The notes: generated by a model from the sequence alone, not told the origin. A stretch of DNA of 64,000 nucleotides from JAHEJA01 sp965657215 (GCA_965657215.1 CBFHNR010000008.1:1-64000), one strand, 5' to 3'; numbered from the stretch's first letter, positions 32,752 to 41,777 are shown. Made by a program: numbers and translations.

Positions 32752-33870
32752 GTGACACAAGACGATAGCCTAACAGTCACCTCAGAACATGTCTTTCCCT
32801 GCGATCAATGCGGGGCAGACTATCGTTTCGCTCCAGACGGCGGCAAAATGATCTGTGACCACTGTGGTCATAGCGAAAATGTCTCTCAACCTGGCCCTTG
32901 GGCCTCAAGCATCCATGAGCTTGACTACATGGCGGCCCTCAGCGGTGGGTTATCCTCCTCTGAAATGGAAACAATTCGACACTCAACTTGTTCGAACTGT
33001 GCCGCTGAAATTGAATTTCTGAATGCAGAGCATGCAGTTGAATGCCCCTATTGCGCAACCCCAATCGTTGTAGACACAGGAAGCCATCGCCAAATCAAAC
33101 CCAAGGCACTTCTTCCTTTCGCCTTAGATGAAAAAGACGCCAAAGCCGCAATGACCACTTGGTTGGGCAAGCTATGGTTTGCACCGAACGGGTTACAGGA
33201 ATACGCGCGTAAGGGTCGAAAAATGACGGGAATCTATGTCCCGTTCTGGACCTTTGATGCAGATACCAGATCAGCCTATCGCGGTGAACGTGGCAAAATA
33301 TATTACCAAACCCGCACCGTCATGCGCGATGGCAAACCCACACAACAGCGCGTTCAAAAAATTCGATGGTTTCCTGCCTCTGGCCGCGTTGCACGATTTT
33401 TTGATGATGTCTTGGTGCTTGCCTCGACGTCACTTCCCAAGGCATTTACAGACGCTCTTGAACCGTGGGATTTAGCCGAGCTAACGCCCTATACCCCTGA
33501 ATATTTAGCGGGATTTCAAGCCGAAGGATATAGCGTTCCTCTTGAAGACGGGTTCAGCGAAGCCCGCCAAAAAATGGACAAAGTCATCGCGCGTGATGTT
33601 CGATTTGATATCGGTGGTGACCGCCAACGCATTCATTCGATTTCAACTCAAGTCCAAGATGTGACCTTTAAACATGTCCTTTTGCCTGTCTGGGTGGCTG
33701 CCTATAAATACAAGGGTAAAACCTATCGTTTTGTTGTCAACGGGCGCACTGGCCGTGTCCAAGGGGAACGCCCCTACTCAGCCATAAAAATTACACTCGC
33801 CATACTACTAGGCCTACTCGTGGCCGCAGGCGTTGGCTATGTCATGGCGCAACAACAAGGTGCGATATAA
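32752..33870 (+). CDS. Double zinc-ribbon protein with C-terminal membrane anchor
   Basis: 372 residues from a GTG start (GAGGGA upstream). Two zinc knuckle pairs are visible: FPCDQCGADYRF with ICDHCGHSE (residues ~16-42), and TCSNCAAEIEF with CPYCATPIV (~82-107). The central part (YVPFWTFDADTRSAYRGERG, HVLLPVWVAAYKYKGKTYRFVVNGRTG) is a conserved domain found next to SPFH partners. One membrane helix near the C-terminus (ITLAILLGLLVAAGVGYVMA) leaves the rest in the cytoplasm. No function is established. It ends the TerC/TelA module. Confidence 0.8.
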   Translation: MTQDDSLTVTSEHVFPCDQCGADYRFAPDGGKMICDHCGHSENVSQPGPWASSIHELDYMAALSGGLSSSEMETIRHSTCSNCAAEIEFLNAEHAVECPYCATPIVVDTGSHRQIKPKALLPFALDEKDAKAAMTTWLGKLWFAPNGLQEYARKGRKMTGIYVPFWTFDADTRSAYRGERGKIYYQTRTVMRDGKPTQQRVQKIRWFPASGRVARFFDDVLVLASTSLPKAFTDALEPWDLAELTPYTPEYLAGFQAEGYSVPLEDGFSEARQKMDKVIARDVRFDIGGDRQRIHSISTQVQDVTFKHVLLPVWVAAYKYKGKTYRFVVNGRTGRVQGERPYSAIKITLAILLGLLVAAGVGYVMAQQQGAI

Positions 33871-33956
33871 TTGCTCTCATGCTCCAGCCACGCCAGTCCG
33901 CCCTAATGAAAAAGATCGAAAAAAATGGCGAAGGGGAAATAGTAAGTTTCTTTAAG

Positions 33957-34004
33957 ACCTTCTTCTTTTTAAAAATATCCCCGCCGGAGGCATCCGACGG
34001 GGGC
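33957..34004. repeat. Dispersed hairpin repeat, copy B (convergent gene ends)
   Basis: Lead cttcttttt, core AAATATCC and a hairpin CCCCG-c-CGG / CCG-a-CGGGG (33979-34002). It lies between the convergent zinc-ribbon and DUF4345-like genes, as copy A does between its convergent neighbours. Probably a bidirectional terminator. Confidence 0.65.
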
Positions 34005-34046
34005 AATGGGTACAAAACTCACTCATGACAGCGACCACAGATACAA

Positions 34047-34433
34047 TTAACCTTTTCTCATCGCACGAACGCTAAACGCGAGACAAATAAGATCGGCGAC
34101 AAGAAAACCAATCAACATTGGCACCATCTCTGTATTGCCTGTTCCAAATGCACCAAGGACATCACCGATTTCACGGCACAAGCTTCCAATAAAGACGATC
34201 ACATAAGCAGAGGCCGTACGCATCCATAGCGCCACGCCCATGGCTACGGCCAAGCCTAAATTCCGCCCTGCCCAGCTCAGCGCCATAAAGTCCGCGCCTT
34301 CAATATATCCGATGGCCGCAGAGGGGTCCATCAATGCAGAAACGCCAAAGATCGTTCCCATCACCGCAATCAGTGCCCCAAAAGCAGTGACAAAGATTGG
34401 TATGCCCTGAGGCTTCAAGTTCTCTAAATTCAT
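34047..34433 (-). CDS. Small four-helix membrane protein, DUF4345/DUF4267-like
   Basis: 128 residues with about four hydrophobic helices (IPIFVTAFGALIAVMGTIFGVSAL; FMALSWAGRNLGLAVAMGVALWM; AYVIVFIGSLCREIGDVLGAF; MLIGFLVADLICLAFSV). Family placement is from general layout only. Start 34433 is chosen for AAGGGA upstream; an in-frame upstream ATG at 34508 gives 25 unrelated residues. Divergent from the LysR gene at 34588, which is the natural candidate for its regulator. Confidence 0.65.
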   Translation of the reverse strand: MNLENLKPQGIPIFVTAFGALIAVMGTIFGVSALMDPSAAIGYIEGADFMALSWAGRNLGLAVAMGVALWMRTASAYVIVFIGSLCREIGDVLGAFGTGNTEMVPMLIGFLVADLICLAFSVRAMRKG

Positions 34434-34587
34434 GTGCTTTTCCCTTTTTACAAACACAAATCCGATTTGGTAGACATGGTTTTGAAAGTTTAACCCACTC
34501 ATGCCCAAACCTTCTTCCAGCCTAAAGGCAATGTGATAATTAAACCATTGGGTATAATAATATTTAATTAGTCTGTATAATCGAACA

Positions 34588-35481
34588 ATGATCGATTACT
34601 TAAAACATATGGCCCTCTTCGCGCGCGTCGTTGAAGAAGGCTCCTTTCGCGCTGCGGCTTCGGCCTCGGGTCTCGCCCCATCTCGAATAAGCGATACAAT
34701 TTCCCAACTTGAAACCCATCTTGGAACAACCCTCTTGTATCGCACAACGCGAAAGATGTCTTTGACCCATGAAGGACGGGTTTTATACGGGCATGTTAAA
34801 TCTATGCTTCTAAACGCAGAAACTGGATTAAACGAAATCAATGCTCTTCTCGAGGCACCAGCAGGCACGCTCAAAATATCTGCACCGGCATTTTTAGCCG
34901 ACTCAACCTTTACCGCGGTTATCGCTCGCTATGCCGCCCAAAACTCCAGTGTAAAACTGTCGATTACCTATACGGATCGTCAAATCGACCTCATTGAAAA
35001 CGGCTATGACCTCGCTATCCGAGCAGGCTGGCTCAAAGATAGTTCGTTCATGTCTCTAAAGCTTGGCGAACAAGATAGACTACTTGTGGCATCACCTGCC
35101 TTTTTAGAAACGCGCGCGCCTATAGAAACCCCACAGGACATTACGGAGTGCCCTTGGCTGAGCTATGAACAGCGTCCAGATACAATTGAGCTTAGATCTC
35201 AGGGAAATGTCTCAGAGGCGGTCAAAGGCAACTCCATCATCTCTGTGGATAGTATTCATGCGCTCTATCATCTGACCTGTCAAAGCCTAGGAGTTACAAT
35301 TTTACCCCGAGCGATTGCCCAAGACGCGCTCGCATCAGGGAGATTGCAACATGTCCTCCCTGATTGGCAGTTGTCTCCTTTAGGTTTTTATGCCGTTTGG
35401 CCCGATCGCTCGCGCCGTGAAAGCCTGACAGTGCAATTCGCACGCTTCTTGGCCAACGAACTTAAACCAAACGGCCTTTGA
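34588..35481 (+). CDS. LysR family transcriptional regulator
   Basis: 297 residues. The N-terminal winged HTH spans 1-60 (LKHMALFARVVEEGSFRAAASASGLAPSRISDTISQLETHLG, then LLYRTTRKMSLTHEG), followed by the periplasmic-binding-protein-like effector domain (GTLKISAPAFLADSTF; GYDLAIRAGWLKDSSF). It is divergent from the membrane protein gene and converges on the acyl-CoA dehydrogenase with a 2-base gap. LysR proteins commonly control the divergent neighbour; the inducer is unknown. Confidence 0.93.
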   Translation: MIDYLKHMALFARVVEEGSFRAAASASGLAPSRISDTISQLETHLGTTLLYRTTRKMSLTHEGRVLYGHVKSMLLNAETGLNEINALLEAPAGTLKISAPAFLADSTFTAVIARYAAQNSSVKLSITYTDRQIDLIENGYDLAIRAGWLKDSSFMSLKLGEQDRLLVASPAFLETRAPIETPQDITECPWLSYEQRPDTIELRSQGNVSEAVKGNSIISVDSIHALYHLTCQSLGVTILPRAIAQDALASGRLQHVLPDWQLSPLGFYAVWPDRSRRESLTVQFARFLANELKPNGL

Positions 35482-35483
35482 CC

Positions 35484-36719
35484 TTACGCGACTGAATTGG
35501 AATACTTTTTCAATTCTGCGCGCGCGACTTGACGTCTATGCACGGCATCTGGACCATCTGCAAACCGCAGCGTGCGCACATGCGTCCACATATGAGCAAG
35601 GTCAAAGTCTTGGCTAATACCCGCTGCACCATGAAGCTGCATCGCCTCGTCGATGACTTTACCCGCCATCAGCGGAGCCACAACTTTGATCTTGGATATC
35701 CAAGGTTGGGCCGCTTTGACGCCAGCGGTATCCATCATATAAGCCGCCTTAAGACACAAAAGGCGCGCCATTTCGATCTCCATCCGTGCATTCGCGATGA
35801 TATCGAAATTACCACCAAGTTCGGTCAAAGGTTTACCAAAAGCCGAGCGGGATAACCCCCGAACACACATCATTTCTAGGGCTTTCTCCGCCTGTCCAAT
35901 GGCGCGCATACAATGATGGATGCGTCCCGGTCCAAGGCGACCCTGAGCAACTTCAAATCCACGCCCTTCGCCCAAAACAACAGCGGACGCGGGGATGCGC
36001 ACGTTTGTAAATCGAATATGCATATGACCATGGGGCGCATCGTCATTTCCGAACACTTCCATAGGGCGCAAAACCTCAATACCATGGGTTTTTGGATCCA
36101 AAACAAACATCGTATGGCGGCTATGCTTGGCCGCATGTGGATCCGTACAGGCCATGAGGATGTAAAGCCCACAGCGCGGATCACCCGCGCCAGAAATCCA
36201 CCATTTCTCACCATTGAGAACCCATTCATCGCCATCTTTCGTGGCCTCAAACGCCAATTGCGCCGCATCCGAAGAGGCTAAATTCGGCTCTGTCATGACA
36301 TAGGCCGAGCGGATTTTTCCCTCTAAGAGATCATAGAGCCAACGGTCTTTGTGCTCTTGCGTGCCATAGCGTTCTAGGACTTCCATGTTGCCAGTATCGG
36401 GCGCGTTGCAGTTGAACACTTCGGCGGCGATGGACACTTTGCCCATTTCTTCCGCCAAATAAGCGTATTCAACTGTGCTGAGGCCGTAGCCCTTTTCACT
36501 ATCGGTGAGCCAAAAATTCCAGAGCCCTCGCTCTTTGGCTTTGGCCTTGAGGCCGTCCAAAATGTCGAGCTGTCGCTTCGTGTGTTTGAACCGATCTCCG
36601 GAAGGATGCTTGCCGACTTCACTGTGAAACTCAGCATCAAGAGGGGCGATATCTGTTTGCACCATGTCCCGCACAGCTGCAATCAGCGGTGCCACTTTAT
36701 CCGAAATTCCTAAATCCAT
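35484..36719 (-). CDS. Acyl-CoA dehydrogenase
   Basis: 411 residues, the normal single-module length. It contains YVMTEPNLASSDAAQL (FAD/substrate loop), VLNGEKWWISGAGDPRCGLYI and the C-terminal helical bundle with QLHGAAGISQDFDLAHMWTHVRTLRFADGPDAVH. The sequence resembles the ACAD10/11-like group that prefers longer or unusual acyl chains. The ATG follows directly after the TGA of the acyl-CoA ligase gene, so the two act together in beta-oxidation. It is too short for DmdC of the DMSP demethylation pathway (about 600 residues). Confidence 0.92.
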   Translation of the reverse strand: MDLGISDKVAPLIAAVRDMVQTDIAPLDAEFHSEVGKHPSGDRFKHTKRQLDILDGLKAKAKERGLWNFWLTDSEKGYGLSTVEYAYLAEEMGKVSIAAEVFNCNAPDTGNMEVLERYGTQEHKDRWLYDLLEGKIRSAYVMTEPNLASSDAAQLAFEATKDGDEWVLNGEKWWISGAGDPRCGLYILMACTDPHAAKHSRHTMFVLDPKTHGIEVLRPMEVFGNDDAPHGHMHIRFTNVRIPASAVVLGEGRGFEVAQGRLGPGRIHHCMRAIGQAEKALEMMCVRGLSRSAFGKPLTELGGNFDIIANARMEIEMARLLCLKAAYMMDTAGVKAAQPWISKIKVVAPLMAGKVIDEAMQLHGAAGISQDFDLAHMWTHVRTLRFADGPDAVHRRQVARAELKKYSNSVA

Positions 36720-38357
36720 TCATTCATCCCCACTTGGAAGTTGGTACTCAGCAAACTGCTGGCGCAGCGTTAGTTTCGATACTTTCCCTGTTGCCGTGAG
36801 CGGCAAAGCGTCAACAAATTCAATCGCATCGGGCAATTGCCACTTGGCGACATGTTTCAACAGCATCTCGTCGATCTCAGGTTTGGTGACATGCTTGTCC
36901 CCCTTTGGAACAATCACCAGCAAGGGTCGTTCGTCCCATTTCGGATGCGCAATCGCAATGACCGCACAGCTTTCGACATCGGGATGCGCCATGACAACAT
37001 TTTCCAGATCAATCGAGCTAATCCATTCCCCACCTGACTTGATCAAGTCTTTGGCACGGTCTTGGATCATCAAGAACCCGTCATCCGTGATGGACGCCAC
37101 ATCCCCTGTTGAAAACCAACCCTCTGCATCAATGACGGATTTGGTGGCCTCTTCGTTGTTGAAATAACCGCTGACAATGGCATTTCCGCGCACGAATAAT
37201 TCACCCACGGCTTTACCGTCGTGAGGAAGAGGCGTTCCCGCCTCATCTACGATTTTCAAATCAACGCCAAAGACCCGCCGCCCCTGCATACTCTGTAAAT
37301 CCAAACAGTCTTCAAAGCTTTTCTCGTCCCGATAGGATTGTGGCAAAATTCCTTGGGTTCCAACGGGGCTCATTTCCGTCATGCCCCATGCGTGACAGAC
37401 GGACACGCCTGAGCGTTCAAAATTTTCGATCATCACGCGCGGGGCCGCAGAACCGCCAATCACCACATCCTTGAACCCGTTTGGGTTTTTGCCCCTGTTG
37501 GTGATTTCACCCTGTAGCCCTTGCCAAACAGTCGGAACACCCCAAGCCGATGTCACCGCTTCGCGATCCATGAGGTCATAGAGTGAGGCCCCGTCCAGAG
37601 CTGGTCCAGGAAATATCAAAGATGCCCCTGTTAACGGGGCTGTATAAGGAAGCCCCCATGCGTTCACATGAAACAAAGGCACCACAGGGAGGACGCGCGC
37701 ATTTTCATTGACACTACTCCCCAAGCTGATCCCCGTAGAATAGGCATGAAGGACAGTCGAGCGATGGGAATAGAGCGCCCCTTTGGGGTTTCCTGTTGTG
37801 CCAGATGTGTAACACAAACCCGCTGCAGTTTCCTCTGGCAATTCCGGCCAATCAAATGTTGTAGCGTGAGGTGCGAGCAAATCCTCATAACAGAGCATTC
37901 CCTCTGATCCATCGGGCATATGGTCTGCATCTGTCATGACGACATAGATCATATCTTTGGGAAGCTGGTCTTTGACCGCTGTAATGAGCGGTACAAACGT
38001 CACATCCAAAAACAGAACGCGGTCATTGGCATGATGGGTGATATAGGTGAGCTGTTCGACACTAAGCCTTGGATTGATGGTGTGGCACACCGCCCCCATC
38101 CCAGAAATCGCGTAATAGAGTTCAAAATGGCGATACCCATTCCACGCTAACGTCGCAACGCGATCCCCATTTTCCACCCCAAGCGCACGTAAAGCATGTG
38201 CCAGTTGACCAACACGCGCATAGGCCTCTCGGTATCCGTAACGGTGGATGTCGCCTTCGGTGCGAACGGACACAATTTCGGCTTGTCTGTGAATTTCACT
38301 GGCAAAGCGCAATAATTCGATAATCGACAATGGGCGATGCATCATCTGGCCAAGCAT
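36720..38357 (-). CDS. Acyl-CoA ligase (AMP-binding family, DmdB-like)
   Basis: 545 residues. Adenylate-forming enzyme with YTSGTTGNPKGALYSHRS (P-loop), HAWGMTEMSPVG, GWFSTGDVASITDDGFLMIQDRAKDLIKSGGEWIS and the catalytic lysine region LTATGKVSKLTLRQ. The opening MLGQMMHRPL and HTINPRLSVEQL resemble 3-methylmercaptopropionyl-CoA ligase (DmdB) and other medium-chain ligases of roseobacters. Start 38357 follows GGGAGGATT and is chosen over an upstream in-frame ATG at 38414. The stop directly abuts the dehydrogenase ATG. DMSP use is possible but the partner dehydrogenase is not DmdC. Confidence 0.88.
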   Translation of the reverse strand: MLGQMMHRPLSIIELLRFASEIHRQAEIVSVRTEGDIHRYGYREAYARVGQLAHALRALGVENGDRVATLAWNGYRHFELYYAISGMGAVCHTINPRLSVEQLTYITHHANDRVLFLDVTFVPLITAVKDQLPKDMIYVVMTDADHMPDGSEGMLCYEDLLAPHATTFDWPELPEETAAGLCYTSGTTGNPKGALYSHRSTVLHAYSTGISLGSSVNENARVLPVVPLFHVNAWGLPYTAPLTGASLIFPGPALDGASLYDLMDREAVTSAWGVPTVWQGLQGEITNRGKNPNGFKDVVIGGSAAPRVMIENFERSGVSVCHAWGMTEMSPVGTQGILPQSYRDEKSFEDCLDLQSMQGRRVFGVDLKIVDEAGTPLPHDGKAVGELFVRGNAIVSGYFNNEEATKSVIDAEGWFSTGDVASITDDGFLMIQDRAKDLIKSGGEWISSIDLENVVMAHPDVESCAVIAIAHPKWDERPLLVIVPKGDKHVTKPEIDEMLLKHVAKWQLPDAIEFVDALPLTATGKVSKLTLRQQFAEYQLPSGDE

Positions 38358-38448
38358 TGAAAATCCTCCCTTTTTTCTCAGTATGGGGAGGGAATGCTTT
38401 TTTTGGCAAGTCATCTTGTTAGAATTAAGATGAAACGCTGCGTCTCAA

Positions 38449-39981
38449 TCATTCAGGATTTGGGGATTCTAAGGTAAAAGGCACAGGAGCCGTTGCGCGA
38501 AGATCATCAATCCTAAGCCCTTCAGACGGTTTTGAGAGCCGATTGCGCACGACCCAAATCAATCTTTCTTGTGCTCGTGTAATCGCTACATAAGCTAGCC
38601 GTTTCCACAATGGTTGCCCCGCTTCGCTACGCCCCATTTGTGCAGCGGCATAGAGGTCGGGACCGAACACTTGGACCGTGTCCCATTGCGACCCTTGTGC
38701 CTTGTGGATTGTCACAGCAGCCCCATGCAAGAACGTGGCCCCCATACGAGCAGCAAAGGGGATAAAGGGCTCTTCTTCGTCTGGTTTTTCAATCTTCACA
38801 ATGGAGGCCGCCGAGACCTGCGGATCCTCAGCCCCAATTACATGAAGCCGTGAAAACCCCGGCTTGCGCCCTGGTCCCAAATAAACGACTTGCGCCCCTT
38901 TGATCAGGCCTCGTGCCTCAAGATCGATCCGCTTTTTGCGATGTTTTAGAGGCAATTCCAACCCATCACAAATAAGCGGTTCCCCTTCCATCAATTCGGT
39001 TTCAGGAGCTCCGTAAACTGAGCGAAAGGCATTTATCAACCTGATCCGCGTAGCGTTGCGCCACACTAAGACAGGGCTACGCGCCATCAAATCAACCTCA
39101 ACCCTTTGACCCCAGACCACACGCTCGTCGCGTTGAGCGGCCTCTTGGATCATCGTTTCGAATTGATAAAAATCAAGCTGTGGATCGGCCAAAGCATGGG
39201 CCAAATCCAAAATCGGATTATCCGCCTCTTGGCGGTGGACCCGATTGAGGGACATTTTTTGCAATTCCGACAATTTATCAAACACCATGCCGCCCGATTG
39301 GTTCACTGGGGCAAGTTGTGCTGGATCGCCGAATAACAAAAGAGAGGGAAAGATGTCTTTTAAATCTTCGAATTGACGATCATCCAACATAGAGGCCTCG
39401 TCAACGAACCCAATATCCAACGGATGTTCGCGTCGCTTCCAACCCGTGATAAAATCTGACCCTCGCAAGCCTGCCGCTGCCAAAGCCCCAGGGATTGATT
39501 TATTAAGCTGATAGAAATCAAACGCCCTTTGCAGGGCTTCGTCAGTCAAACCTTCAACATCAGGTTTTTCGTCATTGCCCGCGAGCCACTCCGCAATTTT
39601 CTCATACTCAGGATCATACATTGGTGTGTATAATATCCTGTGAATGGTCGTCGCAGGAACTCCGCGCATCCGCAAAACAAAAGCCGCCTTATTCGTTGGG
39701 GCCAAGATCGCAAGCGTGCGTTTATCTCGCATTTTGCGGCTTTCGTAATCGCCCGAGACGATTTCAACGCCTGCACCTTGCAAGGCCTTGGTCAACTCAG
39801 CCAATAGCAGCGTTTTCCCCGATCCCGCTTTGCCCATCAACGCCATAACCTGAGATTTTCCATCTCTCGGCGGCATCAAAAGGCTATCGTCCAAATCAAT
39901 ACCTGCACCGCGCAACATTTGGGTCACGCGGTCGTAGGCTTCGGCTTGATCTGATGAATATTCAATCGGGGCTAGCGTCAT
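38449..39981 (-). CDS. SF1 DNA helicase of RecD/PIF1-like type
   Basis: 510 residues. Walker A GKAGSGKTLLLAEL and Walker B IGFVDEASML are present, with LLFGDPAQLAPV (motif III region) and C-terminal TIHKAQGSQWDTVQVF and YVAITRAQERLIWVV, the UvrD_C_2 block. The central SH3-like insertion is visible between about 330 and 420. These proteins are 5'-3' helicases active in DNA repair or recombination; stand-alone forms in alphaproteobacteria are annotated as exodeoxyribonuclease V-like ATPases without RecBC. Start 39981 (MTLAPIEYSSDQ) is preferred. Confidence 0.85.
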   Translation of the reverse strand: MTLAPIEYSSDQAEAYDRVTQMLRGAGIDLDDSLLMPPRDGKSQVMALMGKAGSGKTLLLAELTKALQGAGVEIVSGDYESRKMRDKRTLAILAPTNKAAFVLRMRGVPATTIHRILYTPMYDPEYEKIAEWLAGNDEKPDVEGLTDEALQRAFDFYQLNKSIPGALAAAGLRGSDFITGWKRREHPLDIGFVDEASMLDDRQFEDLKDIFPSLLLFGDPAQLAPVNQSGGMVFDKLSELQKMSLNRVHRQEADNPILDLAHALADPQLDFYQFETMIQEAAQRDERVVWGQRVEVDLMARSPVLVWRNATRIRLINAFRSVYGAPETELMEGEPLICDGLELPLKHRKKRIDLEARGLIKGAQVVYLGPGRKPGFSRLHVIGAEDPQVSAASIVKIEKPDEEEPFIPFAARMGATFLHGAAVTIHKAQGSQWDTVQVFGPDLYAAAQMGRSEAGQPLWKRLAYVAITRAQERLIWVVRNRLSKPSEGLRIDDLRATAPVPFTLESPNPE

Positions 39982-40024
39982 GCGCGCGACCCTATACGCG
40001 CGCCTCAAAAATGGCTAGAGCCGA

Positions 40025-40657
40025 TCAAACCTGCGCAACTCTTTGTTCTGCACCAAACACTTTATCAAACCAGATCTTGGAATCTTGGGGGCTGACACCT
40101 GCGTTTTTAGACACTTTTAAGCGCGCCTCGTTGCTAAATGACCAAAGACCCACGGCGACATAGTCTTTGCCCGCTCCTTGTTCGCCTAAGATCTCCGGAG
40201 AAGCGCCGATCATCCGATAGATGCGGATCATGCGTTGATCAAACACGCCGATGCATTGTTCTATCCCAAATCCAACCATGGCTTCGCCACCTGCTAGCAT
40301 CAACAAGGAGGCAACATTACGCGCCGCGTGTCGGGACAAACAAAATCGTGTACATTCCCAGATAAGAGGGCTTTTAACGGCGACCCCTTTCATAAGGTCG
40401 AGAAAGTGATCATTCACCATGCAGTTTTGCGTCGTTGGCAAAAGCCGCATGGATCCTGCATGGCATCCATGCTCATCTTCGACAATCACATAGAGCGGAT
40501 TGAGGTCGTCATATTCATCCCGTTCAAATCCGTGACTATCGACTGTGACATCCCAGTTTAAGCGCGTTTTAAATTGATCCGCGCGGTCCTTAAACATTGT
40601 ATCGCGCAAAAGTGGATAGGTGTCTAAATCATTTCCGTAAATAAATCGTAGCATCAT
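40025..40657 (-). CDS. luxI: LuxI family acyl-homoserine lactone synthase
   Basis: 210 residues. Makes N-acyl-homoserine lactone signals from SAM and an acyl carrier. The invariant positions are in place: RDTMFKDRADQFKTRLNWDV (Arg, Phe, Trp), DEYDDLNPLYVIV (Glu, Asp), GSMRLLPTT (Arg) and IWECTRFCLS (Glu, Arg). The second half has the acyl-chain pocket (GVFDQRMIRIYRMIGASPEIL). AGAGGGG precedes the tandem ATG at 40657 and 40654. luxR lies 74 bases upstream in the same direction, a luxR-luxI order common in roseobacters. Acyl length cannot be told. Confidence 0.95.
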   Translation of the reverse strand: MMLRFIYGNDLDTYPLLRDTMFKDRADQFKTRLNWDVTVDSHGFERDEYDDLNPLYVIVEDEHGCHAGSMRLLPTTQNCMVNDHFLDLMKGVAVKSPLIWECTRFCLSRHAARNVASLLMLAGGEAMVGFGIEQCIGVFDQRMIRIYRMIGASPEILGEQGAGKDYVAVGLWSFSNEARLKVSKNAGVSPQDSKIWFDKVFGAEQRVAQV

Positions 40658-40687
40658 CGGCCCCTCTGATATGGTGACCGAAACGCT

Positions 40688-40700
40688 AGGGAACATCCCT
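40688..40700. promoter_or_regulatory. Inverted repeat in the luxR-luxI spacer
   Basis: AGGGA-aca-TCCCT, a perfect 5-bp inverted repeat about 30 bp before the luxI start. It is a candidate binding site for the adjacent LuxR protein, though shorter than a classical 20-bp lux box. Confidence 0.35.
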
Positions 40701-40731
40701 TAAAGAAGTGTCGACGACGCGCCCGTTGCGC

Positions 40732-41448
40732 CTAAATGACAATCAACCCACGATTTAAAGCCGTCGCAACCGCGTGTGTTGTATTCATCGCACCAAGCTT
40801 AAATCGTGCACTTTCCACATAGACCCTGAGAGTATGTTCCGAAATGCTCAGCGTCTGGGCCACTTGAGCACGGTTATATCCGATGGCCAACAAGGTCAGC
40901 GTTTCAAGTTCGCGCGGGGATAAAGGTTGCGAGGGTTCTTGGACTTTGTCAGGTTCTAGATCCAAGGCCTTTTCATTGAAATAATGTGCCAATAAAATGA
41001 GATCGCGCCGCCTCTCTTCGATGAAATCGGCCCATGTCTCATCATCGCAATGATGGCTCGCCGAGAATAACGCGTATTGCCCATGCGGGCCACGAATAGG
41101 AATAGACAAACCTTGGTTGCCAACCCCATGTGCAATCGCATCCTTTTGAAAGGCGCGGCTTGCCTTGCTTGACCAATCTAAGAATTTCCAATCGACGGGG
41201 TGAAATTTTTGGAAACACCCTGAGACAACAGGGTCAATAGTGAGATACCCTTTGTCGATGTAACGCTGTACCCAAACAGGGGAATAGGTTCCAACACCAA
41301 GGCGGGCGCCCTTGGCATTCACCCAATGATAAATCATGTGATCTACTGCAAACGCGTCTCGCAGGCTTTCAATCACATCTTGCAGTTCAGATAGCCCTTT
41401 TGACCTCTCCAATTCCTGAAGAATGTGCTCCAATCGCGATATCCGCAT
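40732..41448 (-). CDS. luxR: LuxR family autoinducer-binding regulator
   Basis: 238 residues with the standard order: an autoinducer-binding domain (about 15-160) containing the conserved ligand-pocket residues in YHWVNAKG, the DP pair of TIDPVV and PVDWKFLDW, and a C-terminal GerE HTH (PLSPRELETLTLLAIGYNRAQVAQTLSIS, then HTLRVYVESARFKLGAMN). It senses the product of luxI just downstream. Start 41448 (MRISRLEHILQEL) fits the usual first helix but has no clear SD and lies inside the preceding small ORF, with a 62-base overlap, suggesting coupled translation. Confidence 0.92.
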   Translation of the reverse strand: MRISRLEHILQELERSKGLSELQDVIESLRDAFAVDHMIYHWVNAKGARLGVGTYSPVWVQRYIDKGYLTIDPVVSGCFQKFHPVDWKFLDWSSKASRAFQKDAIAHGVGNQGLSIPIRGPHGQYALFSASHHCDDETWADFIEERRRDLILLAHYFNEKALDLEPDKVQEPSQPLSPRELETLTLLAIGYNRAQVAQTLSISEHTLRVYVESARFKLGAMNTTHAVATALNRGLIVI

Positions 41449-41605
41449 GGGTCGGTTCAAAGGTGGCGTCCTCGTTTTGCGATGCAATCTCGATTGCGGC
41501 AATCAGCTGAGTATCTTGCAGCTGAGATGCCAAAGACTTCATCCCGTTTTCATAAGCAAAGGTATGAAGATCGGTCAGTACATCAATTATCCAGTCGTTT
41601 TTCAT
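41387..41605 (-). CDS. Small conserved-looking protein overlapping luxR, 72 residues
   Basis: MKNDWIIDVLTDLHTFAYENG, then MKSLASQLQDTQLIAAIEIAS: two amphipathic helices and a polar tail. I recognise the type as a short hypothetical protein often found before luxR in roseobacters, but cannot give a family name. AGAGAG lies upstream. Its last 62 bases overlap luxR in another frame, an unusually long overlap that suggests selection for coupling. Function unknown; it could bind LuxR or act as a leader ORF. Confidence 0.7.
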   Translation of the reverse strand: MKNDWIIDVLTDLHTFAYENGMKSLASQLQDTQLIAAIEIASQNEDATFEPTHADIAIGAHSSGIGEVKRAI

Positions 41606-41747
41606 AACAACGTCTCTCTTAGAATGATTGTTTATCGATTATTTCAACCATAGCAAGATTAATTCTGTGTCATATTCACTGTTTTACACTCCCCATTTGT
41701 GGCGAGGTTGAAAATTTTAAGCTGTTGTTTCCATTAGCCCGTCACAA

Positions 41748-41777
41748 AAGAAAACCCGCGAGCCAATGGCTCGCGGG
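41748..41777 (-). terminator. Intrinsic terminator after ccr
   Basis: On the minus strand a 10-bp perfect stem, CCCGCGAGCC with GGCTCGCGGG and a 3-base loop, is followed by TTTTCTTTTG. It lies about 30 bp past the ccr stop. Confidence 0.9.
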
